Source: Capnocytophaga sp.
Lineage (GTDB): Bacteria; Bacteroidota; Bacteroidia; Flavobacteriales; Flavobacteriaceae
Direction of reading: 5' to 3'
Length of the DNA stretch: 64,000 nt
Assembly (NCBI GenBank): GCA_030530525.1
Contig: JAUMUT010000001.1
Span: 50,896-114,895, forward strand
The translations under genes and the position numbers were made by a program. Positions within the stretch are counted from its first letter, which is position 1; every line of letters starts with the position of its first letter. Below the pieces are notes generated by a model that ran no database searches, was not told the DNA's origin, and saw only the letters and a list, made by a program, of their open reading frames with translations. Below are positions 20,107-29,782 of this stretch, piece by piece.

Positions 20107-21639
20107 TTACCAACCTGGGTTTTGTGCCAATATTCCTTCAATATTTATATTACCAGGAGGCATAGGCCAAACGGTTTTATAATAGCCTTGTGTAGAGCCA
20201 TCAGGAGTAGCTGAATAAGGTACATTTAAACCATTATATTCATTTGAAGGACTGGTTTGAATGATACTTGTATTTTGAACTTCTCCTCTCACCACACCTT
20301 CTTGCCAGCGTTTAATATCAGCTAAACGGAAACCTTCAAAACATAACTCTCTGTTACGCTCTGCCTTAATATCTTCTAATGTTACCCCAGTTGCAGATGC
20401 ACCACGAGCTGTTCTAAGAGGGTTAAGATATGTAGCCACATCTTCATTTCTATGAAATGCTGCTTCGGCTGCGATAAGATATATTTCTGCTATGCGAAAT
20501 ATTTTAGGCATATGAATATATGTTGCATCACCAGTAGGTCTTACTTTTTGAAGATTATTATCTGGGAATTTATTTACCAAATAAATACTATCATACTTTC
20601 TTCCTGAATAATTTACGTGAAGTTGTTTAATATATACACTTTTTCTTATATCTGTATCATCAAACAATTCTACAAATGTCTTAGTAGGAACGTAGTTAGG
20701 ATTATAACGATTATCAGGAGTAGCCTGTGTTCCATTATTATAATATCCTAAATAGATAGTATTTGCCTCTGGATGTTCTTGTCTATTGTTTTCAAGATTG
20801 GTAGTTAATTGAACTATACTTTCTTTAACATTGTCATCTTTCCACATAGCTTCCAATTCTGAGCTAGAAGCAAGAGTATATTTACCTGTTGCTATTATTT
20901 CTTTTGCTACTCTCAATGCTCCTTCATAGTCTTGTTTATACAATCTAACACGAGCTTCTAAGGCTTTGGCTGCATCCAAAGTAAAGGTAATAGAACCAAC
21001 AGCACCTGATTTATCTACAAGAAGAGTTTTCGCCTCATTTATATCTTCCAATATAAAATTATACGTCTCTTCTAAGGTGCTTCTTCTGCCAAAATTTGTC
21101 AATTTAAAACGGTCTGTTAGCACCAAACCTAAATCGCTTGTATTTGCATTAGTAGAAGTATAAGCAGGACAGAAATGTGTTACTAAATAAGAATAAAAGT
21201 AAGCTCGTCCTAAAAGTAATTCCCCTTTATAGTTTCTTATCTGTCGTTGTACGCTTGCATCTGGTGATGCGGGAATATTATCATAATTTTGTAAAGCAAT
21301 ATTAATATTTTGTATCCCTCGATAATAATTCATATAAATCCCCGCAGTAGTAGCATCTGATGAATAAAAATCATTCCAACGATGCAGTGCTGGCAATACA
21401 GGTTCTTTGTTGGTCATATTCAGGAAGTCTGCTTGTACATCTGTAGCATACATACTTGAGCCAAAATATGCTTTACGAATATTATAATACATTCCGTTTG
21501 TCCATAACTTAGCATCTTGTACAGATAATAAAGAGTTTGCAGCACTTAACTCTGTATAAGGCTCTTGGTCTAAACTAAAACATCCACTTAATAATAATGA
21601 AGTAGTTATAGCAGTAATAATTGAATTTATTTTTTTCAT
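20107..21639 (-). CDS. SusD/RagB-family outer-membrane lipoprotein (pair 1)
   Basis: This is the surface nutrient-binding lid protein that works with the SusC barrel encoded just upstream. Its 510 residues start with a lipoprotein signal peptide whose lipobox is LLSGC (Cys 20), followed by SLDQEPY, very like the second SusD in the window. TPR-like helical segments typical of SusD and the C-terminal block around ERNRELCFEGFRLADIKRW (about residues 430-450) are present. It begins 6 bases after the susC stop. The ligand is unknown: there is no glycosidase or peptidase in the pair and no dedicated regulator beside it. Confidence 0.93.
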   Translation of the reverse strand: MKKINSIITAITTSLLLSGCFSLDQEPYTELSAANSLLSVQDAKLWTNGMYYNIRKAYFGSSMYATDVQADFLNMTNKEPVLPALHRWNDFYSSDATTAGIYMNYYRGIQNINIALQNYDNIPASPDASVQRQIRNYKGELLLGRAYFYSYLVTHFCPAYTSTNANTSDLGLVLTDRFKLTNFGRRSTLEETYNFILEDINEAKTLLVDKSGAVGSITFTLDAAKALEARVRLYKQDYEGALRVAKEIIATGKYTLASSSELEAMWKDDNVKESIVQLTTNLENNRQEHPEANTIYLGYYNNGTQATPDNRYNPNYVPTKTFVELFDDTDIRKSVYIKQLHVNYSGRKYDSIYLVNKFPDNNLQKVRPTGDATYIHMPKIFRIAEIYLIAAEAAFHRNEDVATYLNPLRTARGASATGVTLEDIKAERNRELCFEGFRLADIKRWQEGVVRGEVQNTSIIQTSPSNEYNGLNVPYSATPDGSTQGYYKTVWPMPPGNINIEGILAQNPGW

Positions 21640-21645
21640 AATATA

Positions 21646-24600
21646 TTAAAATTTAAGATCTACCCCTATTGTAAATTGTCTTGAAGGTGGATAACCTCCT
21701 GTTGAAAGTGGGTTTTCATACTCAGGGTCTGCTCCTGAATATTTAGTTAATGTAAATATGTTACGAGCAGTAGCGTACAAACGTACTCCACTAAAAAACT
21801 TCATTTGCTCTATTACTTGCTGAGGCAAACGATAACTTAGGCTTATACTTTTAAGGCGAAGGAAAGAAGCATCTTCCAAAAGACGATCATCAGCATATAA
21901 ATAAGTAGATGAAGTAATACTTGGATAGTCTGCTTGGTCTCCTTCTTGTTGCCAATAGGTATAATTAAGTAGATCTTTACTTAGGTTAGTAGAACCAAAG
22001 TTGCCAGGGTTTTCTATTTTTTCTCTATCTAAATTCATCATATATTTGCCCAATGAATAAGAGAAACCAAAATCTAAGGTAAAGTCTTTATAAACTACAT
22101 TCAACCCAAAACCACCATTTACAGGAGCATATCTTTTTTTACCAGTTGTTTGTGCCAAGTAAGCATTATAACGAGTAGTTACTTTACTATCATCTTTTTG
22201 CTGTTCCATTTTGTCTGTACCAGGGTTATACCATTCAGGACGCCCTGTTTTAGGGTTGATTCCTTTATAGAGAGGTAATGCCCATTCCCAGCTTCTTCCT
22301 AACTTATACCCCATTCGTGCGCTTGGATTAACGTTAGATTCGCTATTAAGGAAAAATGAAGTTATTTTTGCTTCATTATAATTCAAATTAAAATAAGGGC
22401 GAATCGTAAAATCATTTGCTTTATTTCTATACACTACTGATGAAAAAGTAAAATCTAGCCCTTGGTTTTGCATATCTCCTACATTACTTGTATAGGAAGA
22501 ATAACCCGCAGTAGTATTCAAATCTTGTGTAGAAAGCATTCCATATGTTTTTCTACGATATACTTCTATATTAAAAGAAGTACTACGATTGATTATAAAA
22601 TTCAACCCAAGTGTTGCTTTTCTTTGGCTTTCCCACTCTAAGTTAGGATTTCCTAATCCTGATGTGCTGATAACATAACCATTTTCTTGGTTATAAAGAT
22701 TTGTAGAAGCTACTCTTGTTATGTGTGCATAATTACCAACTCCTGCAGAACCAGAAACCCCTGTACTAAAGCGTAAATTTAAATCGGTTAGCCATTTTAC
22801 ATTTTTTAAGAAAGTTTCTTCTTTTACTTTCCACATTGCTCCAAATGCCCAAAAATTACCATAACGATTATCTACTCCAAAAACAGACGAACCATCACGA
22901 CGGGCTGAAAGATCAAGGAAATATCTACTATTATGAGAATATTCTAAACGACCAAATAAAGAATTAAACGTTCCTATTGTTTTATTATCTTCCACGCTTA
23001 ATGATCTTGTTCCGTGTGTAAGCATCATTAAACCATCAGAAGGTTGTCCTTGCGATCTTGCGTTAAAACTTCTGTAAGTATTCTCAATAGATTCTTGCCC
23101 AAATAAAACATTAAAATGATTTTTATAACCAAGATTAAAACGATATTCCAAAGTATTATTAAACGTTTTTGAAATAGACTTAGACATACTTCTATAAGCA
23201 TTTGCTGTTGTAGCACCTCCTGTTCTATAATCTGTATAAGAAGCTAATTGAAATCTTTCTGATTCACTAATAGAATATTGTACCCCAGCTTGAGACTTGA
23301 ATACTAAATTCTTAATAGGCTCAATAGTAATATATCCTATCGGAATAATATCATCTCCGTAAGAATTAGAAGGGAATTTTTCGGCTAAATAATCAGGATG
23401 ATAAAATCCATTTGTTCGGAAAGTTAGTCCTTCTATATAATTTTTTCTTGAACCATCAGCATTATAAGGAGTAAGCATTGGTAAAGATAAAATATACGCC
23501 CCTACTTGTCCTCCTCCTGAGCTTTGACTATCATTATGCCCCAAAGAGACAGACACTCCTCCTTTTAACCAACTTGTTATTTGAGTATCTATATTCATAT
23601 TTAAGGTATAACGCTTATAATTGGTACGAGGCGTTGTTCCGTCTTGGTCTAAATATCCTAATGACAAATAATAGGAAGTACTATTACTACCTCCTGAAAT
23701 AGAAACATCAGTACGATAAAGAGGAACAAAATCTTTGTAAAACACGTTATCCCAACGAGTATTATTAGGATATCTTTGTAAAAGAGTTGCTGCTGCTGCA
23801 CGTGCTGTATCTTCTCCACTACCTGTCATCCCTGCTGCAGAGATAACTTGTGAAGGATTTTTTCTTACCCAAAAATCCATATATTCTGTTGGGCTCATCA
23901 AATTATCATAGAATTTACGACTTGCACTCGTAATAGCAGAAAATCCCATTTGATGATTAATAGAAATAGAAGTACGCTCATTTCTTCTTCCTTTTTTGGT
24001 AGTTATCAATATAACCCCATTAGCTGCACGTGCGCCATAAATAGAAGTAGAAGCCGCATCTTTAAGCACGGTAATACTTTCAATGTCATTTGAATTTAAA
24101 TCTGTTAAAACAGAACTCCCTACTGGAATTCCGTCCATTATATACAAAGGACTAGGCACTCCTCCTCCTTGGAAAGCCGCAGAAAAAGAATTAAGCCCGT
24201 GTATTACTACCTGTGAAGAATTAGATCCTGGCCTATCTCCTCTACTACCTGGCGAAATAACCATCCCTGCAACCCTACCTTGCAAAGCGTCAAGAACATT
24301 GGCGTTAGGGTTGTCTGCTATTTCTTTCCCAGAAATTTGTGCAACCGAAGCCACCGTTTTACTTGCTACTTTCTTCGTTCCGTAACCTACGAGTACGGTT
24401 TCTTCCAATTCTTGGACATCTTCGTACATTGTTACATTAATCTTTGAGGATTGTGCGGTAACTTTTTTGTTTTCATCCTTCATTCCAAGGAACGAAAAAT
24501 TGAGCGTCTCACCTATATTGGCTTCCAGCTTGTACTCGCCGTCAATATCTGTGATAGCTCCGTTATTGGTGCCTTTTACCAGTACCATAACCCCTATCAA

Positions 24601-24711
24601 AGGCTCGCCTTTGTCATCTTTTACAGTTCCTGAAACGGAAATTCTCTGTGCAAAAGACATCTGCAACGATACAAAAAATAGCATCATTGCCCAAAAAACT
24701 CTCAATTTCAT
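21646..24711 (-). CDS. SusC/RagA-family TonB-dependent outer-membrane transporter (pair 1)
   Basis: This is a TonB-dependent beta-barrel for large nutrients. At 1021 residues it has a signal peptide (1-21, ending SFAQ), a carboxypeptidase-regulatory-like N-terminal domain (about 25-110), a TonB-box-like ETVLVGYG segment (about 113), a plug with ALQGRVAGM and IYGARAANGVILITTK, and a barrel ending in the aromatic-containing strand FTIGVDLKF. It is paralogous over its whole length to the SusC of pair 2 and shares the KKVASKTVASVAQ block and the GGYPPSRQFT end. The gap to pair 2 is about 215 bases with a terminator, so it probably has its own promoter, although only an imperfect -7 box (AATCTTTGC) is seen upstream. 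Confidence 0.95.
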   Translation of the reverse strand: MKLRVFWAMMLFFVSLQMSFAQRISVSGTVKDDKGEPLIGVMVLVKGTNNGAITDIDGEYKLEANIGETLNFSFLGMKDENKKVTAQSSKINVTMYEDVQELEETVLVGYGTKKVASKTVASVAQISGKEIADNPNANVLDALQGRVAGMVISPGSRGDRPGSNSSQVVIHGLNSFSAAFQGGGVPSPLYIMDGIPVGSSVLTDLNSNDIESITVLKDAASTSIYGARAANGVILITTKKGRRNERTSISINHQMGFSAITSASRKFYDNLMSPTEYMDFWVRKNPSQVISAAGMTGSGEDTARAAAATLLQRYPNNTRWDNVFYKDFVPLYRTDVSISGGSNSTSYYLSLGYLDQDGTTPRTNYKRYTLNMNIDTQITSWLKGGVSVSLGHNDSQSSGGGQVGAYILSLPMLTPYNADGSRKNYIEGLTFRTNGFYHPDYLAEKFPSNSYGDDIIPIGYITIEPIKNLVFKSQAGVQYSISESERFQLASYTDYRTGGATTANAYRSMSKSISKTFNNTLEYRFNLGYKNHFNVLFGQESIENTYRSFNARSQGQPSDGLMMLTHGTRSLSVEDNKTIGTFNSLFGRLEYSHNSRYFLDLSARRDGSSVFGVDNRYGNFWAFGAMWKVKEETFLKNVKWLTDLNLRFSTGVSGSAGVGNYAHITRVASTNLYNQENGYVISTSGLGNPNLEWESQRKATLGLNFIINRSTSFNIEVYRRKTYGMLSTQDLNTTAGYSSYTSNVGDMQNQGLDFTFSSVVYRNKANDFTIRPYFNLNYNEAKITSFFLNSESNVNPSARMGYKLGRSWEWALPLYKGINPKTGRPEWYNPGTDKMEQQKDDSKVTTRYNAYLAQTTGKKRYAPVNGGFGLNVVYKDFTLDFGFSYSLGKYMMNLDREKIENPGNFGSTNLSKDLLNYTYWQQEGDQADYPSITSSTYLYADDRLLEDASFLRLKSISLSYRLPQQVIEQMKFFSGVRLYATARNIFTLTKYSGADPEYENPLSTGGYPPSRQFTIGVDLKF

Positions 24712-24895
24712 CTTCTATTATTTTTTACGTTGCAAAGATTGTAAAAATAAATGTATTTTCCAAATTTATTTTTATTATTTAGTAGATTTTAACGAAAAAT
24801 AATCAAATTAACTATTTATATAAGAAAAATATTCTGAAAACCACATTTACCCTCTTAAAAATATAGAAAATATTTCTTTATTTATACGAAAAACA

Positions 24896-24922
24896 AAAAA
24901 CTGCTCATTATAAGCAGTTTTT
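24896..24922 (-). terminator. Terminator of the second susCD pair
   Basis: Arms 24896-24905 and 24913-24922 (AAAAACTGCT / AGCAGTTTTT) with a 7-base loop lie just past the SusD stop on the minus strand, separating the two susCD pairs. Confidence 0.8.
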
Positions 24923-24927
24923 ATGAT

Positions 24928-26451
24928 TTACCAACCTGTATTTTGTTCTAAAACTCCGTTTTCTAAGAGAATATCTGCTGGCGGAATAGGCCAAACCATT
25001 TTATAATATCCTGCGGGAATGTTAAGGGTATTATAATAATTTGTGCCTGCATCTTTTGTTATAAAATCCTCATTTTGAGGAGTATTACGAGTTACAGGCA
25101 AGCTCCAACGTTTAATGTCTATTAAGCGGAACCCCTCGAAAGCAAGTTCTCTATTACGCTCGTTTTGTATTTCTTGCCAAAGATCTGAATACGTAACACT
25201 ACCTATACCACGAGCCGTTCTAAGTTTATTGAGGTAGTATTCTGCATTGGTGTTATCTTCTTTTTTATAAGCGGCTTCGGCAGCGATAAGGTATATTTCC
25301 GCTATGCGAAATAATTTAGGCTTATGTGCATACGATATAGCTGAAAACGAACCAGGAATCACCATTTCTTCATTATTTGGATATTTATTTACTAAATAAA
25401 GAGAATAATAATTACCCAAATATTCTACTTCTTTTTGTTCAATAAAAACATTTTTTCGGAAATCAGAATTATCAAATAAATCTACAAAATACTGAGTAGG
25501 AACTACTTGCGGATTGATAGAAGTCATTCCGAAAAAAGAAGTTTCATCTAAATAAATATCATTAACTGATGAAAGCACCTCGGTATCATTTCCATTTACA
25601 AGCCCAGTGAATAATTGAGTGATACTTTCCTGATTATCATCATTATACCAAATACTTTCTAATCCTGATTGGGTAGTTGCTAACGGATATGCACCTGCAT
25701 CTATCAAAGATTTGGCAACGCCATACGCTTGTTGCCATTCGTTTTTGTACAATAAAACTCGGGCTTGAAGAGCTTTTGCTGCATCTATGGTGAAAGAGGT
25801 AGCGCCAGCCGAGCCTGTTTTCCCTTCTAAAAGAGTTTTTGCCTGAGCAATATCTGACAAAATAAACTCATAGGTTTGTTTTAATGTGCTTCTTGCAGGG
25901 AAGTTTTTCACGGTTATTTTATCCAAAATAGGCAAACCCAAATCGGTGGTTGCCGATGTTTCATTATAAGCCTTACAAAAGTGCGTAACCAAGTACGAAT
26001 AGCAATAAGCACGCCCTAAAAGGAGTTCGCCTCTATCGGTATTTAAGCCATCTATATCCGATTCTGTTCCAGATTCTATTATTTTATCAATACCTTCCAA
26101 AGCGGCGTTGATATTTTGGATAATTAAGTAATAATTTTTCCAAATGGCAGCGGTATTGCCATCAGAAGCGACAAAATAATTCCAAGTATGTACATCGTTC
26201 CAAGAAGGTTGTATGCTACCTATGAGGGTTCTGTTGAGATAATCTGCTTGAATATCAGAAAGATACATAGGTTTTCCTTGTACATTATCTCGAAGTAATA
26301 CGTACATACCATTTACCCAAAAATCGGCATCTTGTTTGGTAGATACATTTTCCGTTATGAGGCTATCGTATGGGGTTTGGTCTAAACTAAAACAACCATT
26401 CAACAGGAAAGAAGTAGTTATGGCAACGAATATTTTATTAATTCTTTTCAT
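24928..26451 (-). CDS. SusD/RagB-family outer-membrane lipoprotein (pair 2)
   Basis: This is the surface lipoprotein partner of the SusC encoded 4 bases upstream. I place the start at ATG 26451 because it begins a proper lipoprotein signal peptide (MKRINKIFVAITTSFLLNGC, Cys 20); the frame is open further upstream to 26529 but that overlaps the end of susC. The product is 507 residues. The SLDQTPYDSL segment and the C-terminal ERNRELAFEGFRLIDIKRW block mark it as SusD and as a close paralog of the pair-1 protein. The substrate is unknown. Confidence 0.92.
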   Translation of the reverse strand: MKRINKIFVAITTSFLLNGCFSLDQTPYDSLITENVSTKQDADFWVNGMYVLLRDNVQGKPMYLSDIQADYLNRTLIGSIQPSWNDVHTWNYFVASDGNTAAIWKNYYLIIQNINAALEGIDKIIESGTESDIDGLNTDRGELLLGRAYCYSYLVTHFCKAYNETSATTDLGLPILDKITVKNFPARSTLKQTYEFILSDIAQAKTLLEGKTGSAGATSFTIDAAKALQARVLLYKNEWQQAYGVAKSLIDAGAYPLATTQSGLESIWYNDDNQESITQLFTGLVNGNDTEVLSSVNDIYLDETSFFGMTSINPQVVPTQYFVDLFDNSDFRKNVFIEQKEVEYLGNYYSLYLVNKYPNNEEMVIPGSFSAISYAHKPKLFRIAEIYLIAAEAAYKKEDNTNAEYYLNKLRTARGIGSVTYSDLWQEIQNERNRELAFEGFRLIDIKRWSLPVTRNTPQNEDFITKDAGTNYYNTLNIPAGYYKMVWPIPPADILLENGVLEQNTGW

Positions 26452-26455
26452 TTTT

Positions 26456-29400
26456 TTAAAATTTAAGTTCAACACCCAAAGTAAATTGTCTGGAAGGCGG
26501 ATAACCTCCTGTGGTAATGGTACTTGCAAACTCAGGGTCGGCTCCTGTGTATTTGGTCAGAGTAAAAATATTACGAGCCGAAGCAAACAGGCGCAATCCG
26601 TTAAAGAATTTTATTTGTTCTACTACTTGTTGAGGCAAGGTATAGCTTAGGCTAATGCTTTTCATACGAATAAAAGAAGCATCTTCTAAAATACGAGTAT
26701 CATTTCGTAAAAATGCCATTATATTGCTATCAATTTTTGGATAAATAGTATCATCGCCTGGTTGTTTCCAATGGTCGATAACATCTCGGCTAAAATTATA
26801 CATACCGAAACTACCTGGGTTGCTTACTCTACGTTTGTCTTCATTCATTAGATATTTACCTGCTGAGAAAGAGAAGCTCATATCCAAAGAAAAGGCTTTG
26901 TAGTTGATATTCAGACCAAAACCGCCATTTACAGGAGCTTGTCTTTTCTTTCCTGTGGTTTGGCTAAGTGTCTCCAAATCATACTGATACGAAACTTGGC
27001 TATCATCGGTATGTTGTTCCATTCGGTCTTCTCCTGGCAAATACCATTGTGCATAGCCTGGATATTGTCCATCTTGTGCTATTCCTTTGAAAATAGGCAT
27101 ATACCACTCCAATGCTCCACCTACCTTGTAACCTACATTTCGCCCTGCGTTGGTCATTGTTGAACGACCATTTATGATAGATGTTACTTTTTGGATATTA
27201 TAATTGATGTTAAAATACGGGCGAATAGAAATATCATTCGCTTTATTTCTATACACTACCGAAGATAGCGTAACGTCAATACCTTTATTCTCCATACTTC
27301 CTATATTGGCTGGTAAAGAAGTTATCCCTGCCATTGAATTATTATTAAAGGTAGAAAGCATTCCGTAAGTATCTCGTTGATAGACTTCTACGTTTAAAGA
27401 AGTATTACGAGCGATAACGGCATTCACACCAATGGTAGTTTTGCGCTGTTCTTCCCATTCCAGATTTGGATTCCCTAATTGCATAAGCTGATAAGCCATT
27501 AGTCCTTGATAGGTGTTGCTATCCACAGAAATAAGATTGTAAATACTATAATCTCCTATCCCTGAACTTCCTGAAACTCCTGTGCTGAATCTTAAATTAA
27601 GGTCTGTAAGCCAATTTACATTTTTTAAGAAAGATTCTTCTTTGAGTTTCCACATTGCACCTATCGCCCAAAAGTTTCCGTATTGGTTTTCTTTCCCAAA
27701 AGAAGAAGAGCCGTCTCTCCTACCAGAAAGGTCTAAATAATATCTATCGTTAAAAGAATATTCTAATCGGCTAAAAAAGGAATTGAAAGTAGAAACAGAT
27801 TGGTAATCACTTACACCTATTCCTTGTTTTCCGCTATTCAAATTGGCTAAGCCGTCCGAAGGTTGCCCTTGCGAAGTAGCTCGGAAGCCTTTAACGGTTG
27901 TTTCAATAGATTCTTGACCAAAAAGGATATTAAAATTATGTTTTTCTCGATATAAAAAACGATATTCTAAGGTGTTGGTATAGGTTTTCTGAATGAATTT
28001 TCCGATAGAACGAGCCACTTGCGGAATAGAAGTTCCGCCGTTATAACTAACAAAAGAAGGCAAAGGGTTTCTGTCTTCGGATTCATTAATATTATATTGT
28101 ATCCCTGCTTGTGTTTTAAATACAAGATTGTCTATCGGTTCTATTTGTAAATATCCGATAGGTAAAATATCTTGTGTAAAATTTGAATTAGGTCTTTTTT
28201 CTGCCTCATACTCAGGATGATATATTCCGTTAGAGCCTCCCAGAATAGTTCCTATATAATCTTTTCGCATACCGTTTTTATCTATTGGCGAATATATAGG
28301 CAACATTAACACCTTAGAATCGGTGGTACTGGAAGAGCTATCTTGGCTTTCGTTATGAGAAAGAGAAACAGAAATTCCTGCTTTTAACCATTTGGTAATT
28401 TGTGTATCTACGTTGGTATTGAGTGTATAACGCTGATAGCCAGAAAGAGGCTTTGTTCCTTCTTGGTCAAAATACCCGAAAGAAAGATAATACGAAGTAT
28501 TTGCAGAACCTCCTGAAACAGAGACATCTGTACGAGAAATTGGCACAAAATCACGATAGAAAACCTTATCCCAACGGGTATTGTTAGGGTATTGTCGTAA
28601 ATACTCATTTGCTTTTGCACGAGCATTAGCTTTTATTTCTTCATCGGTAGTTCCGCCCGCTGCAAAAACAGAAGGCCTATTTTCTACCCAAAAATCCATA
28701 TATTCTTGTGGCGTTAAAAGATTATCAAAGAATTTTCGGCTAACGCTGGTAAGAGCTGAAAAACCTAATTGATGATTAATAGAAATACTGGTTCTTTCAT
28801 TTTTTCTTCCTCTTTTGGTGGTTATCAAAATAACTCCATTGGCAGCACGAGCCCCATAAATAGAAGTAGATGCTGCATCTTTAAGCACTGTAATGCTTTC
28901 AATATCACCAGAGTTTAGAGTGGTCATTACATTACTACCCACAGGCGATCCGTCCAAAATATACAAAGGCTCTGGCACGCCTCCTCCTTCAAAGGCAAAC
29001 ATACTCGAAACGGAATTTAACCCGTGAATTAACACAGACGAAGAACCTCCTGGCTTTCCTGTTTCTGTATTAACCACAAGCCCTGCTACTTTTCCTTGTA
29101 GAGCGTCCATTGCGTTGGCATTAGGCGTTTCCGCTATTTCTTTTCCAGCTACTTGCGCCACCGAAGCCACCGTTTTGCTCGCTACTTTTTTTGCTCCATA
29201 GCCTACCACAACTGTGCCTTCCAATTCTTGAATATCATCTTGAAGGATAATATCCAAACGAGCTGATTTTGAGGTTATTTTGCGCTCTTGTGTTTTCATT
29301 CCGAGAAAAGAAAACTCTAAGACATCACCTATTTTTGCCTCTATTTTATAATCGCCGTCCATATTCGTAGAAGTTCCTGATGTTGTTCCCTTAATAAGGA

Positions 29401-29527
29401 TTAACACCCCCAGAAGTGGTTCGCCCTGAGGGTCTTTTACATTTCCCGAAACCGCTATTTTTTGGGCAAAAGAAATTTGCAATGATACTAACAAAAGTAC
29501 CACCGCATAAAAAATCTTTAATTTCAT
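26456..29527 (-). CDS. SusC/RagA-family TonB-dependent outer-membrane transporter (pair 2)
   Basis: This 1023-residue barrel transporter has the same layout as its neighbour: a signal peptide ending SFAQ (residue 21), a carboxypeptidase-regulatory-like domain, a GTVVVGYG TonB-box-like segment, a plug with ALQGKVAGL and IYGARAANGVILITTK, and a barrel ending FTLGVELKF. It is the first gene of the four-gene tandem array in transcription order. The upstream 254 bases contain only an imperfect -7 box (AATATTTGC) and long T/A tracts; no extracytoplasmic sigma factor, anti-sigma factor or hybrid two-component regulator gene is nearby. The N-terminus lacks the extra signalling domain of sigma-regulated receptors. 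Confidence 0.95.
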   Translation of the reverse strand: MKLKIFYAVVLLLVSLQISFAQKIAVSGNVKDPQGEPLLGVLILIKGTTSGTSTNMDGDYKIEAKIGDVLEFSFLGMKTQERKITSKSARLDIILQDDIQELEGTVVVGYGAKKVASKTVASVAQVAGKEIAETPNANAMDALQGKVAGLVVNTETGKPGGSSSVLIHGLNSVSSMFAFEGGGVPEPLYILDGSPVGSNVMTTLNSGDIESITVLKDAASTSIYGARAANGVILITTKRGRKNERTSISINHQLGFSALTSVSRKFFDNLLTPQEYMDFWVENRPSVFAAGGTTDEEIKANARAKANEYLRQYPNNTRWDKVFYRDFVPISRTDVSVSGGSANTSYYLSFGYFDQEGTKPLSGYQRYTLNTNVDTQITKWLKAGISVSLSHNESQDSSSSTTDSKVLMLPIYSPIDKNGMRKDYIGTILGGSNGIYHPEYEAEKRPNSNFTQDILPIGYLQIEPIDNLVFKTQAGIQYNINESEDRNPLPSFVSYNGGTSIPQVARSIGKFIQKTYTNTLEYRFLYREKHNFNILFGQESIETTVKGFRATSQGQPSDGLANLNSGKQGIGVSDYQSVSTFNSFFSRLEYSFNDRYYLDLSGRRDGSSSFGKENQYGNFWAIGAMWKLKEESFLKNVNWLTDLNLRFSTGVSGSSGIGDYSIYNLISVDSNTYQGLMAYQLMQLGNPNLEWEEQRKTTIGVNAVIARNTSLNVEVYQRDTYGMLSTFNNNSMAGITSLPANIGSMENKGIDVTLSSVVYRNKANDISIRPYFNINYNIQKVTSIINGRSTMTNAGRNVGYKVGGALEWYMPIFKGIAQDGQYPGYAQWYLPGEDRMEQHTDDSQVSYQYDLETLSQTTGKKRQAPVNGGFGLNINYKAFSLDMSFSFSAGKYLMNEDKRRVSNPGSFGMYNFSRDVIDHWKQPGDDTIYPKIDSNIMAFLRNDTRILEDASFIRMKSISLSYTLPQQVVEQIKFFNGLRLFASARNIFTLTKYTGADPEFASTITTGGYPPSRQFTLGVELKF

Positions 29528-29782
29528 CTTCTATTTTTTATTTTGCAAATATTTCTATTTTTTTTCGTATTTTACAAATTTATTACTATATTTAATATTT
29601 TTTTAAAGATTTTATTTAATAAACTTTTTATTTTTAAGTTATTTTATCTTATTTTTTAATTTAACATTAACTAAATTATTTACACTTGTTTTTCTATTTT
29701 TATTTTTAAGGACACAAAAAATTAACAATAAAGAAACATTCATTTCTTTTTTTTTTCTCATTTTTGCAAAAAATATTTTTTT

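Noticed and set aside
24712..24927. A recombination or invertible promoter site between the two susCD pairs
   Set aside because: I looked for inverted repeats that could flip a promoter, as in phase-variable Bacteroidota surface loci, and found only the terminator hairpin; no recombinase gene is nearby.
16827..29527. Sulfatase plus susCD pairs as a mucin or sulfated-glycan utilisation locus
   Set aside because: The sulfatase has its own promoter on the opposite strand, and the antiporter gene with two terminators lies between it and the susCD genes. No shared regulation is visible.
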